From Streptomyces sp. IMTB 2501 (GTDB lineage Bacteria > Actinomycetota > Actinomycetes > Streptomycetales > Streptomycetaceae), in contig NZ_MQUS01000023.1 of the NCBI RefSeq assembly GCF_001953885.1, positions 62,001-126,000 of the forward strand: a stretch of 64,000 nucleotides of DNA, read 5' to 3'. Position numbers and translations under genes: made by a program. Positions 8,341 through 17,040 of this stretch are shown here, piece after piece. The notes below the pieces were generated by a model. The model had not been told where the DNA came from, did no database searches, and saw only the letters and a program-made list of their open reading frames with translations. Positions within the stretch are counted from its first letter, which is position 1. The number at the start of each line of letters is the position of its first letter.

Positions 8341-9470
8341 CGGGACACCTCGTGAAGGGGCAGGTAGGTGGTGGTCCAGGCACTCAGGTAGGCACCGAGG
8401 TACGGCTGGAGCAGCGGGCTGACAGTGGTCGTGCGGAAGTCGATCTGACGGCTGGTGCGCGAGAGCACGACGTAGTCGTGGAGCCGGTCGTCGATGCGGC
8501 GCATCGCGGGATAGATCGCGCTCGGTACGAATCCCGAGGCGAGGAACACCTCCAGCGCCTCGGTGTCGGCCAGCGGCAGCAGCGCTTCGACATAGTCGGC
8601 GCCGGCCCGTGTGACCGACGCGATCATCGCCTCCAGCGTCCCCGCCACCGCGGAAGGACGCGGATGGACCGCGACCAGTGCGCAACTGCCCGCCACGGCA
8701 TCGAGGTCGGCGTACGCCTCGAAACGGCCGTCGGCAGCCACCAGGACCGCGTTGGGTGTGTGCAGCGGGAAGAAACGGTCGTCCGGCGCGGGGAACAGCT
8801 CCAGGAAGCGCCGCCGCACGAAGGCCGGGGCCGCGATCAGCTCGATCGGTTCTGTGTCCGTGGCGGCCGCCGCACCGCGGCAGGGGGCAGGTCGAGTGTG
8901 GGTGTAGCCGATGCCGACGCCGTGGGAAGCGGCGGACAACAGTGCCGACAGCCGCTCGGGCACGCTCGCCACGGGTTCGCGGCGCTCCAGCACACCGTCG
9001 GCGTAGCGGGCGAACAGGGCGAGTGTCTCGCAGCCTTCGACCTCTACGGCGTTCGGGAGCAGGCCGAGCGGCCGGAATCCGTTGCGTACGACGACCTGCT
9101 GCGGACCTTCGGTGACCAGGCGGACGGTGGCATACACCGAGTCCAGCAGGCCCGTGGCGAAGGCTTCGTCGCAGACCGCCCCGGTCAGCCGGGAGGCCAG
9201 ACCGCCGCCGCGATGGCCCGGGTGCACCGCGAGGCCGACCAGTTTGCCGATTCGGCTGCCCGGTTCGGTCAGGACGACCGCGGAACCGACCAGGTCGCCC
9301 GCGTGGGCGCGGGCGGTGAGCCAGTGCGCGGTGCCGTCGCTGATCAGCCGACGCATGACCACCGGGTCGCTGCCGAGAGGCACCGGGTACCCGTGCCCGT
9401 ACACCTCGAAGTACAACTGCCGCAGCTCGGCGATGTCCTGGACGGACGCGGGGGAGAGGACGGCGTTCAT
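8337..9470 (-). CDS. GNAT-fold acyltransferase, probably tandem domains
   Basis: 377 residues, about twice a single GNAT domain. The N-terminal half has a clear acyl-CoA-binding motif (VGLAVHPGHRGGGLASRL, about 78-95) followed by ATVRLVTEGPQQVVVRNGFRPLG. The C-terminal half has a weaker GNAT pattern (CALVAVHPRPSAVAGTLEAMI ... FLASGFVPSAIYPAM) and may be a degenerate second domain used for structure or substrate binding. In the operon context it may transfer an acyl group to the amine or hydroxyl of the product. The ATG overlaps the upstream MFS stop (ATGA). Confidence 0.8.
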   Translation of the reverse strand: MNAVLSPASVQDIAELRQLYFEVYGHGYPVPLGSDPVVMRRLISDGTAHWLTARAHAGDLVGSAVVLTEPGSRIGKLVGLAVHPGHRGGGLASRLTGAVCDEAFATGLLDSVYATVRLVTEGPQQVVVRNGFRPLGLLPNAVEVEGCETLALFARYADGVLERREPVASVPERLSALLSAASHGVGIGYTHTRPAPCRGAAAATDTEPIELIAAPAFVRRRFLELFPAPDDRFFPLHTPNAVLVAADGRFEAYADLDAVAGSCALVAVHPRPSAVAGTLEAMIASVTRAGADYVEALLPLADTEALEVFLASGFVPSAIYPAMRRIDDRLHDYVVLSRTSRQIDFRTTTVSPLLQPYLGAYLSAWTTTYLPLHEVSR

Positions 9471-10738
9471 GAGGCCTCTCCCGCGGGTACCGGCACCGGC
9501 GCGTCCGGCGTGTGCTGCTCGGTGGCGTGCGCGCGGCTGCCGAGCCGCCACAGCGCCAGCGCGACCGGCACGAGCCCCGCGCCCTGCGCCAGGCACAGCG
9601 TTGTGGCCGTCAGATGGTCGCCCAGCGCGCCGAACACCAGCGAGGCCACGGGGAACGTGGCGCCCAGCACGGCCTGCATGACCGCGAAAAAGGCGGGTTT
9701 GTCGTCGGCGGGCACCATCCGCTGGCACAGCGCCACGAACCGCACACCGATCACACCGAGGCACCAGCCGATGACGGCCATCGAGACGACAGCCACCGCG
9801 TGACCGGCGAACAGACCTGGCAGACCGAAGGCCGCGGCCATCACCATCAGGCACACGCTGCAGACGGTGACCGGACGACCGGGCAGACGCCCGCCGGTGA
9901 ACGAGCCGAGCAGGGTGCCCGCACCCAGGGCCGCCTCCAGTGAGGCGACGGTCGAGCCGGTCGCGTGCAGTACCTCCTGGGTGTACAGCGGCATCACGAC
10001 GTAGACCGCGGTGGTGAAGACGTTGGCGGCGGCGAAGCAGACCAGTACACGACGGATGAACGGCAGACCGGCCAGAACCCGGCGCAGCGTGCGCCGCTCG
10101 GGGGCCGGGCCGTCTCCGGCCCCACCGTGCGGGAAGCGCGTGGAGCCGATCAGCAGACCGGCGAGCAGGTACGCGGCGCCGCAGGTGGCGGTGACGCCGG
10201 TCAGTGCGCCCGCGTCGACCACAAGGGGGCCTAGCAATCCCCCGCAGAGTCCGGCGACGGACTGGGTGGACAGTTCGAACCCGGTGGCGGACTCGATGTC
10301 GGCGTCCTCGACGAGTTCCGGCACCGAGGTGGTCAGACAGGGATCGAACACCGCCTGACAGCCGGCCAGCACCAGCCCCACCGCGTAGGCGGCGGCCATG
10401 GGCAGGGCTCCGGCGAAGGACAGGGCGGCGGCCGTCATGGCCACCGCACCCGCCGCGGTCGCCGCGCTCGCCAGCACCGTGCGGTGGGCGTGCCGTGCGA
10501 CGATGCGGGCGATCACCGGGGCGAGTGCCACCGCGGGCACGGTGCTCACCATGAGGAACAGGCCCGAGTCGAGCCCGCGGTGCTCGCCGCCCGCGAACCC
10601 GACGAGCCACCAGACCGCGCCGACCTGGAACATGCGGCTCGCTGCCTGCGTGAGGAGCTGACCGGCCCAGACCCGGCCGAACGACGGATTGCGCAGGACG
10701 AGCGGCAGACGCCGGGCGCGCGCAGACGCCGCGCTCAC
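9467..10738 (-). CDS. MFS transporter of the LuxC/LuxE operon
   Basis: 423 residues with about 12 hydrophobic helices, starting at a GTG that overlaps the stop of the upstream ligase (GTGA). The N-terminus LPLVLRNPSFGRVWAGQLLTQAASRMFQVGAVWWL is typical of MFS_3/enterobactin-exporter-like proteins, followed by ARIVARHAHRTVLASAATAAGA at the loop 2-3 position. A second half begins with VLVCFAAANVFTTAVYVVMPLY. It probably exports the product made by the four enzymes in the same operon; export rather than import is inferred from subfamily and context. Confidence 0.85.
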   Translation of the reverse strand: MSAASARARRLPLVLRNPSFGRVWAGQLLTQAASRMFQVGAVWWLVGFAGGEHRGLDSGLFLMVSTVPAVALAPVIARIVARHAHRTVLASAATAAGAVAMTAAALSFAGALPMAAAYAVGLVLAGCQAVFDPCLTTSVPELVEDADIESATGFELSTQSVAGLCGGLLGPLVVDAGALTGVTATCGAAYLLAGLLIGSTRFPHGGAGDGPAPERRTLRRVLAGLPFIRRVLVCFAAANVFTTAVYVVMPLYTQEVLHATGSTVASLEAALGAGTLLGSFTGGRLPGRPVTVCSVCLMVMAAAFGLPGLFAGHAVAVVSMAVIGWCLGVIGVRFVALCQRMVPADDKPAFFAVMQAVLGATFPVASLVFGALGDHLTATTLCLAQGAGLVPVALALWRLGSRAHATEQHTPDAPVPVPAGEAS

Positions 10739-11997
10739 GTGTGCGGCCGTTCGTCGACGACCCGGATGAGCTTGCCCGAGCGGGAGTTGACCGCGAGATC
10801 CTGGTGGCGCACCCATTCGACGCCGATCGGGTTCACGTGCCCGGAGATGGTCGCGCTCGCGTAGAAGGGCCGCTCGGCGAGGACCGCCGCGACGACGGTC
10901 TCCTCCAACGCGGCAGGCGGCTTCCCGGGATCGGCCACCGCGAGCCGCAGCACCAGGCCGTCCCGGCCGTCCCGGCGCCGCACCACGAGCTGCACACCGG
11001 TCACTTCGCCGCGGCTGTCAGCGGCTGTGACGACGTCATGGACGTCCTCGGTGTAGAGGGAGACAGGGCCGACCCGCACGCCTTCCTCGGCGCGCCCGAG
11101 GATACGGAAGACACCCGCGTCCCGGTCCACCCACTCGGCCCGGTCGCCCGCCGGATAGCGGAGCACGGGCATGAGCCGCCTACGGAGATCGGTGACGACC
11201 AGCCGCCCCGGCATGCCGTTGCCGTCGACGGGTTCGTCGGTCTCGTCACGGAGGATCTCGACCATGGTCTGCGGTGTGAACGCGCGGTGCACGCGCGGAT
11301 CCCCGCCGGGCACGGCCTCGCCGAGGAGCCCCGCGTCGACGCTCGCATAGCCCAGGGAGCGTGGCTCGGCATTCGGGAACGCCTGCCGGAGCAGCGGGAG
11401 TTGGTCTCCGAAGAGGCATTCCCCGCCGAAGAAGAGCAGCTCCACGTCCGGCAGGCTCCGGTTCGCGCCGGCCAGGCGTTCGGCCAGCGAGCACAGTGTG
11501 GTCGGGGTGCCCGCGACGACCTGGACCCGGAACTCCTCCAGGGTCGCAGCGGTGGATTCCCAGGGCGTCGCGCCGCCGATGGGCAGGCGGACGTTGGCCA
11601 CGGGGGAGCGGTGCAAGGAGTCGAGGACGAAGCTGAAGCTCGCATACAGGTCGCCCGCGTAGAAGAGATCCGCCACCCGGTGACCGGGCTGCAGCCCGGC
11701 GCGGACGAGCCCTGCGCCGAACGCGGCGGTGAATTCACGCCATTCGGTGCGGGTGTAGTAGGAGAACTTCGGCGAGCCCGTGGTTCCGCCGCTGCGGAAT
11801 ACGACCGCTTCGTTCAAGGGGGCGGTCAGCAGCCGGTTGTCGCGGGGCGCGTTGGCCCGCCAGAAATCGGCCTGGGGCACCACCGGGAGATCCGTGAGAC
11901 GAGTCACGTGAGTGTCGAGGTGGGCGTAAAGCTCGCGGTAGAAAGGTGAGTTGTGCCGGGCGAAACGTATGAGTTCCGCAATTGGTTGAACGGGCAT
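10735..11997 (-). CDS. PaaK-like (phenylacetate-CoA ligase family) adenylate-forming enzyme
   Basis: 420 residues, first gene of the operon. The PaaK-type phosphate loop FRSGGTTGSPKFSYYT lies at 67-82, with HNSPFYRELYAHL near the N-terminus (the family's usual opening) and later ELLFFGGECLFGD, LRYPAGDRAEW and FRILGRAEEGVRVG. A C-terminal lid region ends SGKLIRVVDERP. It activates a carboxylic acid as the adenylate and probably transfers it to a thiol. The ATG at 11997 is chosen because an AGGA Shine-Dalgarno precedes it by 4 nt; an earlier GTG at 12030 has none. It is shorter than typical PaaK, like many secondary-metabolism members. Substrate unknown. Confidence 0.87.
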   Translation of the reverse strand: MPVQPIAELIRFARHNSPFYRELYAHLDTHVTRLTDLPVVPQADFWRANAPRDNRLLTAPLNEAVVFRSGGTTGSPKFSYYTRTEWREFTAAFGAGLVRAGLQPGHRVADLFYAGDLYASFSFVLDSLHRSPVANVRLPIGGATPWESTAATLEEFRVQVVAGTPTTLCSLAERLAGANRSLPDVELLFFGGECLFGDQLPLLRQAFPNAEPRSLGYASVDAGLLGEAVPGGDPRVHRAFTPQTMVEILRDETDEPVDGNGMPGRLVVTDLRRRLMPVLRYPAGDRAEWVDRDAGVFRILGRAEEGVRVGPVSLYTEDVHDVVTAADSRGEVTGVQLVVRRRDGRDGLVLRLAVADPGKPPAALEETVVAAVLAERPFYASATISGHVNPIGVEWVRHQDLAVNSRSGKLIRVVDERPHT

Positions 11998-12244
11998 CAA
12001 TTCCTGCTCGAAGGCGTGGGCCGCCGGCACGGGAAAGCCGGCAGAGTGCGACGGGAAGGGCTCACTGACGTGGACTTCGTTCGCTGAATGTGTGAAAGGG
12101 CGGACGCTCGTGGCGAGCGGGTGCCCGGAGACGAGTTTATCTCACCATTCGGAACGGTCTTGCGCCAACCGGCCATCCGCGGATGGCTGATTGAGACGTC
12201 GCGGACGGTTTATGCGGACCCGCGGTTCCAGGGGCGCCGGAGAT

Positions 12245-12295
12245 GGTGATCACATCCAATGTGTCACCTATAACCGCTCTTTGAGGATGGCTCAA
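12245..12295 (-). promoter_or_regulatory. putative promoter and operator of the LuxC/LuxE operon
   Basis: Reading leftward, TTGAGC (12295-12290) and TTATAG (12273-12268) form -35 and -10 boxes with a 16-bp spacer, pointing at the ligase gene 270 nt downstream. Two dyads overlap them: TTGAG-N5-CTCAA (12281-12295) over the -35, and GGTGA-t-CACAT-cca-ATGTG-TCACC (12245-12268) over the expected transcription start. No regulator gene lies adjacent, so the binding protein is unknown. Confidence 0.45.
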
Positions 12296-12564
12296 GGAAG
12301 CCTTATGGAAGGCCGGTTCCTGTCGATCCGTGCCATGGCTTGAATGTGCCTCCATCCGCTCCATCGGTCTGATCCAAAAGAACGGGAAAAACCAGGGACC
12401 CGTCGTCGTGCTCGGCCGCTGGGGGCGACGGCGTCGTGCGTCACCCGAGCAGTGGTCCCCGGGCCGACCGGATTCACTGTCGAAGAAGTGTTATCCGGGG
12501 TGCGTCGAGAGGTCTCCCAGGTGTCGGACACAATCGTGCGGACTCGAGGACAGGAAGCATGGGT
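12296..12564. other. leader region upstream of the sigma-factor fusion
   Basis: About 270 bp with no gene. No convincing promoter for the rightward gene is visible. Confidence 0.4.
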
Positions 12565-14202
12565 ATGAGCACGCAGGACGCGATGGAGACGGCAGCACTG
12601 GTCACGGCCGCCCGAGAGGGCGACACGCAGGCACAGGACGCCTTGGTCAACGCGTACCTCACCCTGGTCTACAACATCGTGGGCCGGGCGCTGAACGGCT
12701 CGGTGGATGTCGACGACGTGGTGCAGGAGACCATGCTGCGGGCCCTGGACGGGCTGGGCGGACTGCGCACTCCCGAGCGTTTCCGCTCCTGGCTGGTGGC
12801 CATCGCCATGAACCAGGTCCGCGAACACCGGCAGAATCGTCTCTCCGCCCCGGGCGGGGTGGAGGAGGCCGAGGACCTGGCCGATCCGGGTGCCGACTTC
12901 GTCGATCTGACCGTCGTCCAGCTCCAGCTCACGGGGCAGCGCCTGGAGACGGCACGGGCGACACGCTGGCTGGAGCCCGACGACCAGGAACTGCTGTCCC
13001 TGTGGTGGCTGGAGTGCGCCGGCGAGCTCACGCGGACCGAGGTCGCCGCGGCTCTGGAGCTCTCGCCCCAGCACGCAGCGGTCCGGGTCCAGCGGATGAA
13101 GGCACAGCTGGAGGCAGCCCGCGTGGTGGTACGAGCGCTCGACGCACGCCCGCGATGCGAGGAACTCCGGATCGTGCTGGCCTCCTGGGACGGCAGGCCC
13201 TCGGCTCTGTGGCGCAAGCGAATAGCCCGGCACGCGCGCGGCTGCACGCGCTGCAATGGGCTGTGGAGCGGACTGATGCCCGCAGAGGGGCTGCTTGCCG
13301 GTCTGGCCCTGATCGCGGCGTCACCCGCACTGCTTGCCGCGGTTTCTTCTGGTCCGGGAAAGCTTGCCCTGGCTGGGGCTACGGCACGGCTCGACATCCC
13401 GGGGGGTGGCGCAGGATCGGGATCGGGCGTGGGCACCGGACGGCGAGACGTACGGGACCGGACCGGCTCACGCAGTCAGTCCCGTCGGCGTCGGCGTATG
13501 CGCCGACGGGCCGTCGGTGGCGCCGTCGTCGCGGCCTGCGTGGCAGGAGGCGGTCTGTGGTACGCCGGTATCGACTCCGGCGCCGACCCCGCGAACGCCG
13601 AGCGAAGTGCAGCTGCCCCCGTCCGGGACCTCTCCACGGCCGAAGCCGAGAACGGATCGCCGTCGCCCTCGCTTTCTCCGTCCCCGTCCGTGACGAAACC
13701 GAAGAAGGCCGGCGCCGCGAAGTCAGCAAGCCCTTCCCAGAGGAGCACACCCACAGTCCCGAAATCCGCCCGCCGGACTCCTTCCACAGCCAGCACACCG
13801 CAGACGCAGCCGGATCCGACCGGGGTTGCCGACCAGGTCGTCGCGCTGGTGAACAAGGAGCGGTCAGCCGCCGGCTGCAGCTCGCTCACCGAGAACCCGC
13901 AACTGCAAAAGGCGGCCCAGGGTCACTCCGACGACATGGCCGCACGCCACTTCTTCGACCACACCAACCCGGACGGCGCGGATCCCGGGCAGCGCATCAC
14001 CGCCGCCGGCTACCAGTGGTCCACATATGGCGAGAACATCGCCCAGGGCCAGCAGACCGCCGCAGCCGTCATGCAGTCCTGGATGAACAGCCCGGGCCAC
14101 CGGGCGAACATCCTCAACTGCTCCTTCAGGGACATCGGTGTCGGTGTGCACAAGGGGGAGGGCGGTCCCTGGTGGACGCAGGACTTCGGCGCGAAGATGT
14201 GA
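12565..14202 (+). CDS. ECF sigma factor fused to zinc-finger-like segment, TM helix and SCP/CAP domain
   Basis: 545 residues. Residues 1-95 are sigma region 2 (ALVNAYLTLVYNIVGRAL ... DVVQETMLRAL ... FRSWLVAIAMNQVREH). Residues about 130-190 are region 4 with a helix-turn-helix (TRTEVAAALELSPQHAAVRVQRMK). Cys198 and His223-X3-Cys227-X2-Cys230 resemble the zinc site of ZAS anti-sigma domains. A TM helix (about 316-333) is followed by a Ser/Pro/Thr-rich linker and an extracellular SCP/CAP domain (about 421-545) with HSDDMAARHFFDHTNPDG, YGENIAQG and MNSPGHRANIL. Sigma factor, inhibitor-like element and external sensor or effector thus lie on one membrane-spanning chain. The start at 12565 has AGGAAG at 7-nt spacing; an ATG two codons earlier is possible. 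Confidence 0.9.
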   Translation: MSTQDAMETAALVTAAREGDTQAQDALVNAYLTLVYNIVGRALNGSVDVDDVVQETMLRALDGLGGLRTPERFRSWLVAIAMNQVREHRQNRLSAPGGVEEAEDLADPGADFVDLTVVQLQLTGQRLETARATRWLEPDDQELLSLWWLECAGELTRTEVAAALELSPQHAAVRVQRMKAQLEAARVVVRALDARPRCEELRIVLASWDGRPSALWRKRIARHARGCTRCNGLWSGLMPAEGLLAGLALIAASPALLAAVSSGPGKLALAGATARLDIPGGGAGSGSGVGTGRRDVRDRTGSRSQSRRRRRMRRRAVGGAVVAACVAGGGLWYAGIDSGADPANAERSAAAPVRDLSTAEAENGSPSPSLSPSPSVTKPKKAGAAKSASPSQRSTPTVPKSARRTPSTASTPQTQPDPTGVADQVVALVNKERSAAGCSSLTENPQLQKAAQGHSDDMAARHFFDHTNPDGADPGQRITAAGYQWSTYGENIAQGQQTAAAVMQSWMNSPGHRANILNCSFRDIGVGVHKGEGGPWWTQDFGAKM

Positions 14203-14577
14203 CGCACCTTCGATGCGGCCTCGGTACGGCCGGAATCGCTGGGCCGGTGCCGGTGCCGGTGGCGGTGGCGGTGGCGTGGGCGGTGGCGGTGGCGTGGGCC
14301 GGTCGTGGGGCCGGCCGGCCCGGCCTCCCGCGTCAGTCGAGGAACTCGATGCGGGCGGCAAGCGCGGCACCTGGAGAGGCACGTCAAGGCCGCGGCGTCC
14401 CCCAGGACGGATGCCGCGGTCTGCCGGGGAGCACAGCGTCGTGCTGAACGGCCGTCAGCCGTGCGAGGCCCGGCTCCGGTTCCTCAGCACGCTCGGCCGC
14501 CCGGTCGGCGAGCACGACGGTGGCGAGCGCTCCCGGTGCACCGGTCGGACCGAACCGCTCCGGGAGGGCGGGAGCGC
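14203..14577. other. intergenic region with GGTGGC-type tandem repeats
   Basis: 375 bp. About 14244-14299 consists of imperfect GGTGCC/GGTGGC/GTGGGC hexamers, likely slippage-prone low-complexity DNA. No gene seen. Confidence 0.5.
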
Positions 14578-14832
14578 ATGACAGAACCCGACCCCTCGGA
14601 CGTCGCGCTCGAACTCGAACGACTCCACGGCGTAGTCGAAACCGGATTCGCCCACAACCACCGACGCCTCGACGTCCTCGTCCACCAAAGCGATCAGACT
14701 GACAAACGCCCCGACGACTACGAACAGCGTTCCACCGTGCTGGAGCGAGCCCCCTGACCTCTGCCCAGCATCGCCGTACTGGTTGCAGCCGCTGGACTCG
14801 CCCTCTCCCTGTGGTACGCCGTCGCGGCTCGA
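14578..14832 (+). pseudogene. small coiled-coil/TM protein interrupted by an in-frame TGA
   Basis: From an ATG with a GGGAGGG Shine-Dalgarno, the frame encodes 59 residues (LELERLHGVVETGFAHNHRRLDVLVHQSD...). It stops at TGA (14755-14757) and then continues in the same frame as PLPSIAVLVAAAGLALSLWYAV, a good TM helix. Small actinomycete proteins of this plan (charged helix, then ERxRWPLP-like hinge and TM segment) suggest a single TGG-to-TGA change at the hinge. Either a truncated soluble peptide or a dead gene; the family role is unknown. Confidence 0.6.
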
Positions 14833-14974
14833 CAGCCCCTTTCGGCTCGCGTACCACCGTCAGGTTGCCGTAGAACGGCAGCTCGGAGACTCTTGGTCAA
14901 GAGCTGGACCCCTAATGCATCCCGTTTGGGCAAGGCTCTGGATCGTTGGCCGTGTCCTGCCTCAAAGTGGCGAC

Positions 14975-15328
14975 ATGAGCGATCACTCCGAAGCGCCTGT
15001 CGCGCCCGTTGAAGCCTTTGAACCCCCCTACTACGTCGCTGTCTTCACTTCGCTGCATGCCGAGGACCAGAGCGGCTACGGCGAGACCGCCGCACGCATG
15101 GAGGAGCTGGTGAAGGACGTCCCCGGGTTCCTGGGGATGGACCTCGCGCAGACTCCCGGTGGGTTGTCCATCACGGTCGGGTACTTCCGCGACGCCGACG
15201 CCCTCACGGAGTGGCGGAGCAACGCCGAGCACCGCGCGGCGCAGAAGCGCGGGCGAGCTGAGTGGTACCAGAGCTACACGCTGCATGTCGCGAAGGTGGA
15301 GCGGAGTCATGGGTTCAAGCGCACGTAA
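14975..15328 (+). CDS. antibiotic biosynthesis monooxygenase (ABM) domain protein
   Basis: 117 residues with the dimeric alpha/beta ABM ferredoxin-like fold: YYVAVFTSLHAEDQSGYGETAARMEELVKDVPGFLGMDLAQT, then the conserved strand and helix SITVGYFRDADALTEWRSNAEHRAAQKRGRAEWYQSYTLHVAKVER. The W-(7)-H block is the family signature. Members are cofactor-free quinol oxygenases or uncharacterised stress proteins. The ATG at 14975 excludes an upstream extension without family resemblance. Stand-alone between decayed genes. Confidence 0.85.
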   Translation: MSDHSEAPVAPVEAFEPPYYVAVFTSLHAEDQSGYGETAARMEELVKDVPGFLGMDLAQTPGGLSITVGYFRDADALTEWRSNAEHRAAQKRGRAEWYQSYTLHVAKVERSHGFKRT

Positions 15329-15436
15329 GAGCCCGCATCGGCTCGATGCCGACGACGGGCTCAGTCTCGTCGCTGCCCACCGCGGCGCAGGCTTATGTGG
15401 GAATCAAGCACTCTCGCAGGCCGCGGGCGGTGCATG

Positions 15437-16322
15437 ATCCGGGCAAGGTTCTGCTGGATGTGGCGCTCGGGTCGCGCTGGGCGGGAAAAGTCTGGCGGAC
15501 GTTGGCATGCTGCGGGCCGAGCCGTCGTCGGGGTTCGGGCCGGTGGCCTCCGATCCGACGGTGCCCCGGCTGGTCGACACGGTGGTAGCGGGCGGGAAGC
15601 GTGCGCCGCTGACCGCGCTGCGGCAGGCTCGCGCTCAAGTCCATGAAGATGTATGGACGTTGGCCGGTGACGCTGCAACGGAGGAGGCCGGGCGGGTGGC
15701 CGTGGACCGGGACGGAGTGCTCGTGATTGCGCATTCCGTGAAGCAGGATGCGGCCGCGACTTGGGACAAGACCTTCGGTCACCATCCGCTGATGGGGTTC
15801 GTCGACCACGGCCGGGGCGGATCCGGGGAGCCGGTTGCCGCCCTGCTCAGGCCAGGAACGCGGGCAGCGATACCGCCGCAGACCATGTCGACGCCTTCCG
15901 GCTCGCTCTGAAGCAGCTGCCGAAGGAGTACCGACGGGGACGGCAGCCGCTCATCCTTACCGACTGTCGCCGATGCCATCCACCAGGCCGTGATCAAGTT
16001 TCCGGCATCAGCGTGGACGCCGGCTGTCGAGCCGGACGGCGAGATCCGCGACGGGGCCTGGGCCGCCGAACGCGACAGTGACTGCCTGACCGGCTGGCCC
16101 AAGGGAACGCGGCTGACCGTCCGCGAGGAACGTCCGCACCCCGGCGCCCAGTTGCGCTTCGCCGACGCTGATGGCATGCGCCTCACGGCGTTCGCCACCA
16201 ACACCAAGGACGTCTCCATCACCGCGCTTGAACTGCGGCACTGCCAGCGCGCGAGGACCGCGTCCGCGCTGCCCGCGACACCGGCCTGCGCGACCTCCCC
16301 TGCACGACATCGCACAGAACTA
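15437..16322 (+). pseudogene. IS1380-family transposase fossil
   Basis: Pieces of one transposase lie in order in different frames: KVLLDVALGSRW (from about 15445), LRAEPSSGFGPVASDPTVPRLVDTV through TWDKTFGHHPLMGFVDHGRGGSGEPVAALLRPG (15507-15870), DHVDAFRLALKQLPKEY (about 15880), and after a gap FPASAWTPAVEPDGEIRDGAW through RPHPGAQLRFADADGMRLTAFATNTK (15990-16220). At least three frameshifts and a missing central part make it inactive. No terminal inverted repeats were found by eye. Confidence 0.8.
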
Positions 16323-16689
16323 GGGCCTGTCCGGCGAACAGGTTGCAGGACATAGGCGGCACCTTATAGGCGCAGGTGAGCGGGGGCTGGTGCGTCCAGT
16401 TGCAAGGCGGAGGAGGGCGGCGACGCGACGGGGTCCCCCGCGGTGGGGGGAGAAGCCGAGCGTGGGGAGTCGGCAACCGAGCGTCAGTGAAGCACAACTG
16501 AGCGCCGGGGGGCGGGCGTTGGAATTTTCGGGACATGTGCCCTCGGCGACCGGAGCCCGGCAGGTGGTCGAGCCCGAGGCGATCGTCGACGCGGTCGAGG
16601 GCACATGCCTGCTCACCACCGCCTGAGGTCCAGCGGCTCGTGCCTTGTCGGCACGCCTCGAAACCGCCCAGCGGATGTGACGCATGCCA
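16323..16689. other. non-coding stretch between two fossils
   Basis: About 370 bp. Contains a GC hairpin-like string near 16435-16455 (CCCCC/GGGGG arms). No supported gene. Confidence 0.4.
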
Positions 16690-16936
16690 CCGCAACCTCG
16701 ACCGCAACTGGGAGCTGACCGCCGCGTGGCAGGACGCCCCGATCACCGCTCCGGCGCTGTACATCAGCGGTGAGAACGACGCCGTGCGCACCTTCTACGC
16801 GATGGACGACGCCGCGCGGGCGATCGTGCCGAACCTGCGCGGGGTCGTCGACGTGCCGGAGTGCGGCCACTGGACCCAGCAGGAGCAGCCCGAGGTCGTC
16901 ACGGAAGCCCTGCTGGAGTTCCTGCGCGGCCTGTGA
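16690..16936 (+). pseudogene. C-terminal fragment of an epoxide-hydrolase-like alpha/beta hydrolase
   Basis: Encodes NLDRNWELTAAWQDAPITAPALYISGENDAVRTF through ECGHWTQQEQPEVVTEALLEFLRGL, matching the last roughly 80 residues of the intact epoxide hydrolase at 40168-41184 (NVDRDWEELP ... GCGHWIQQERP). The catalytic histidine is retained, but the nucleophile half is absent. It lies beside the IS1380 fossil, which may mark the deletion. Confidence 0.75.
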
Positions 16937-17040
16937 AATCCCGCTGGAACAGCCGGAGTTGGATTGAGCAGGTGCCAGTGGTGGTCTTCACGTACCGGAC
17001 GCGAAGGCCACCACCGTGTGCGGTTCGTTCAGCCGGAGGC

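Noticed and set aside
4673..11997. Bacterial luciferase (lux) operon
   Set aside because: LuxC- and LuxE-like genes are present, but no luxA/luxB or luxD homologue occurs in the window, and extra ligases and a transporter are present.
14244..14299. GGTGGC repeats as a CRISPR or regulatory array
   Set aside because: Units are 6 bp, imperfect and without spacers; simple low-complexity DNA.
12330..14447. 705-codon frame overlapping the sigma-SCP fusion
   Set aside because: Low-complexity Arg/Gly composition, whereas the other frame carries clear domains.
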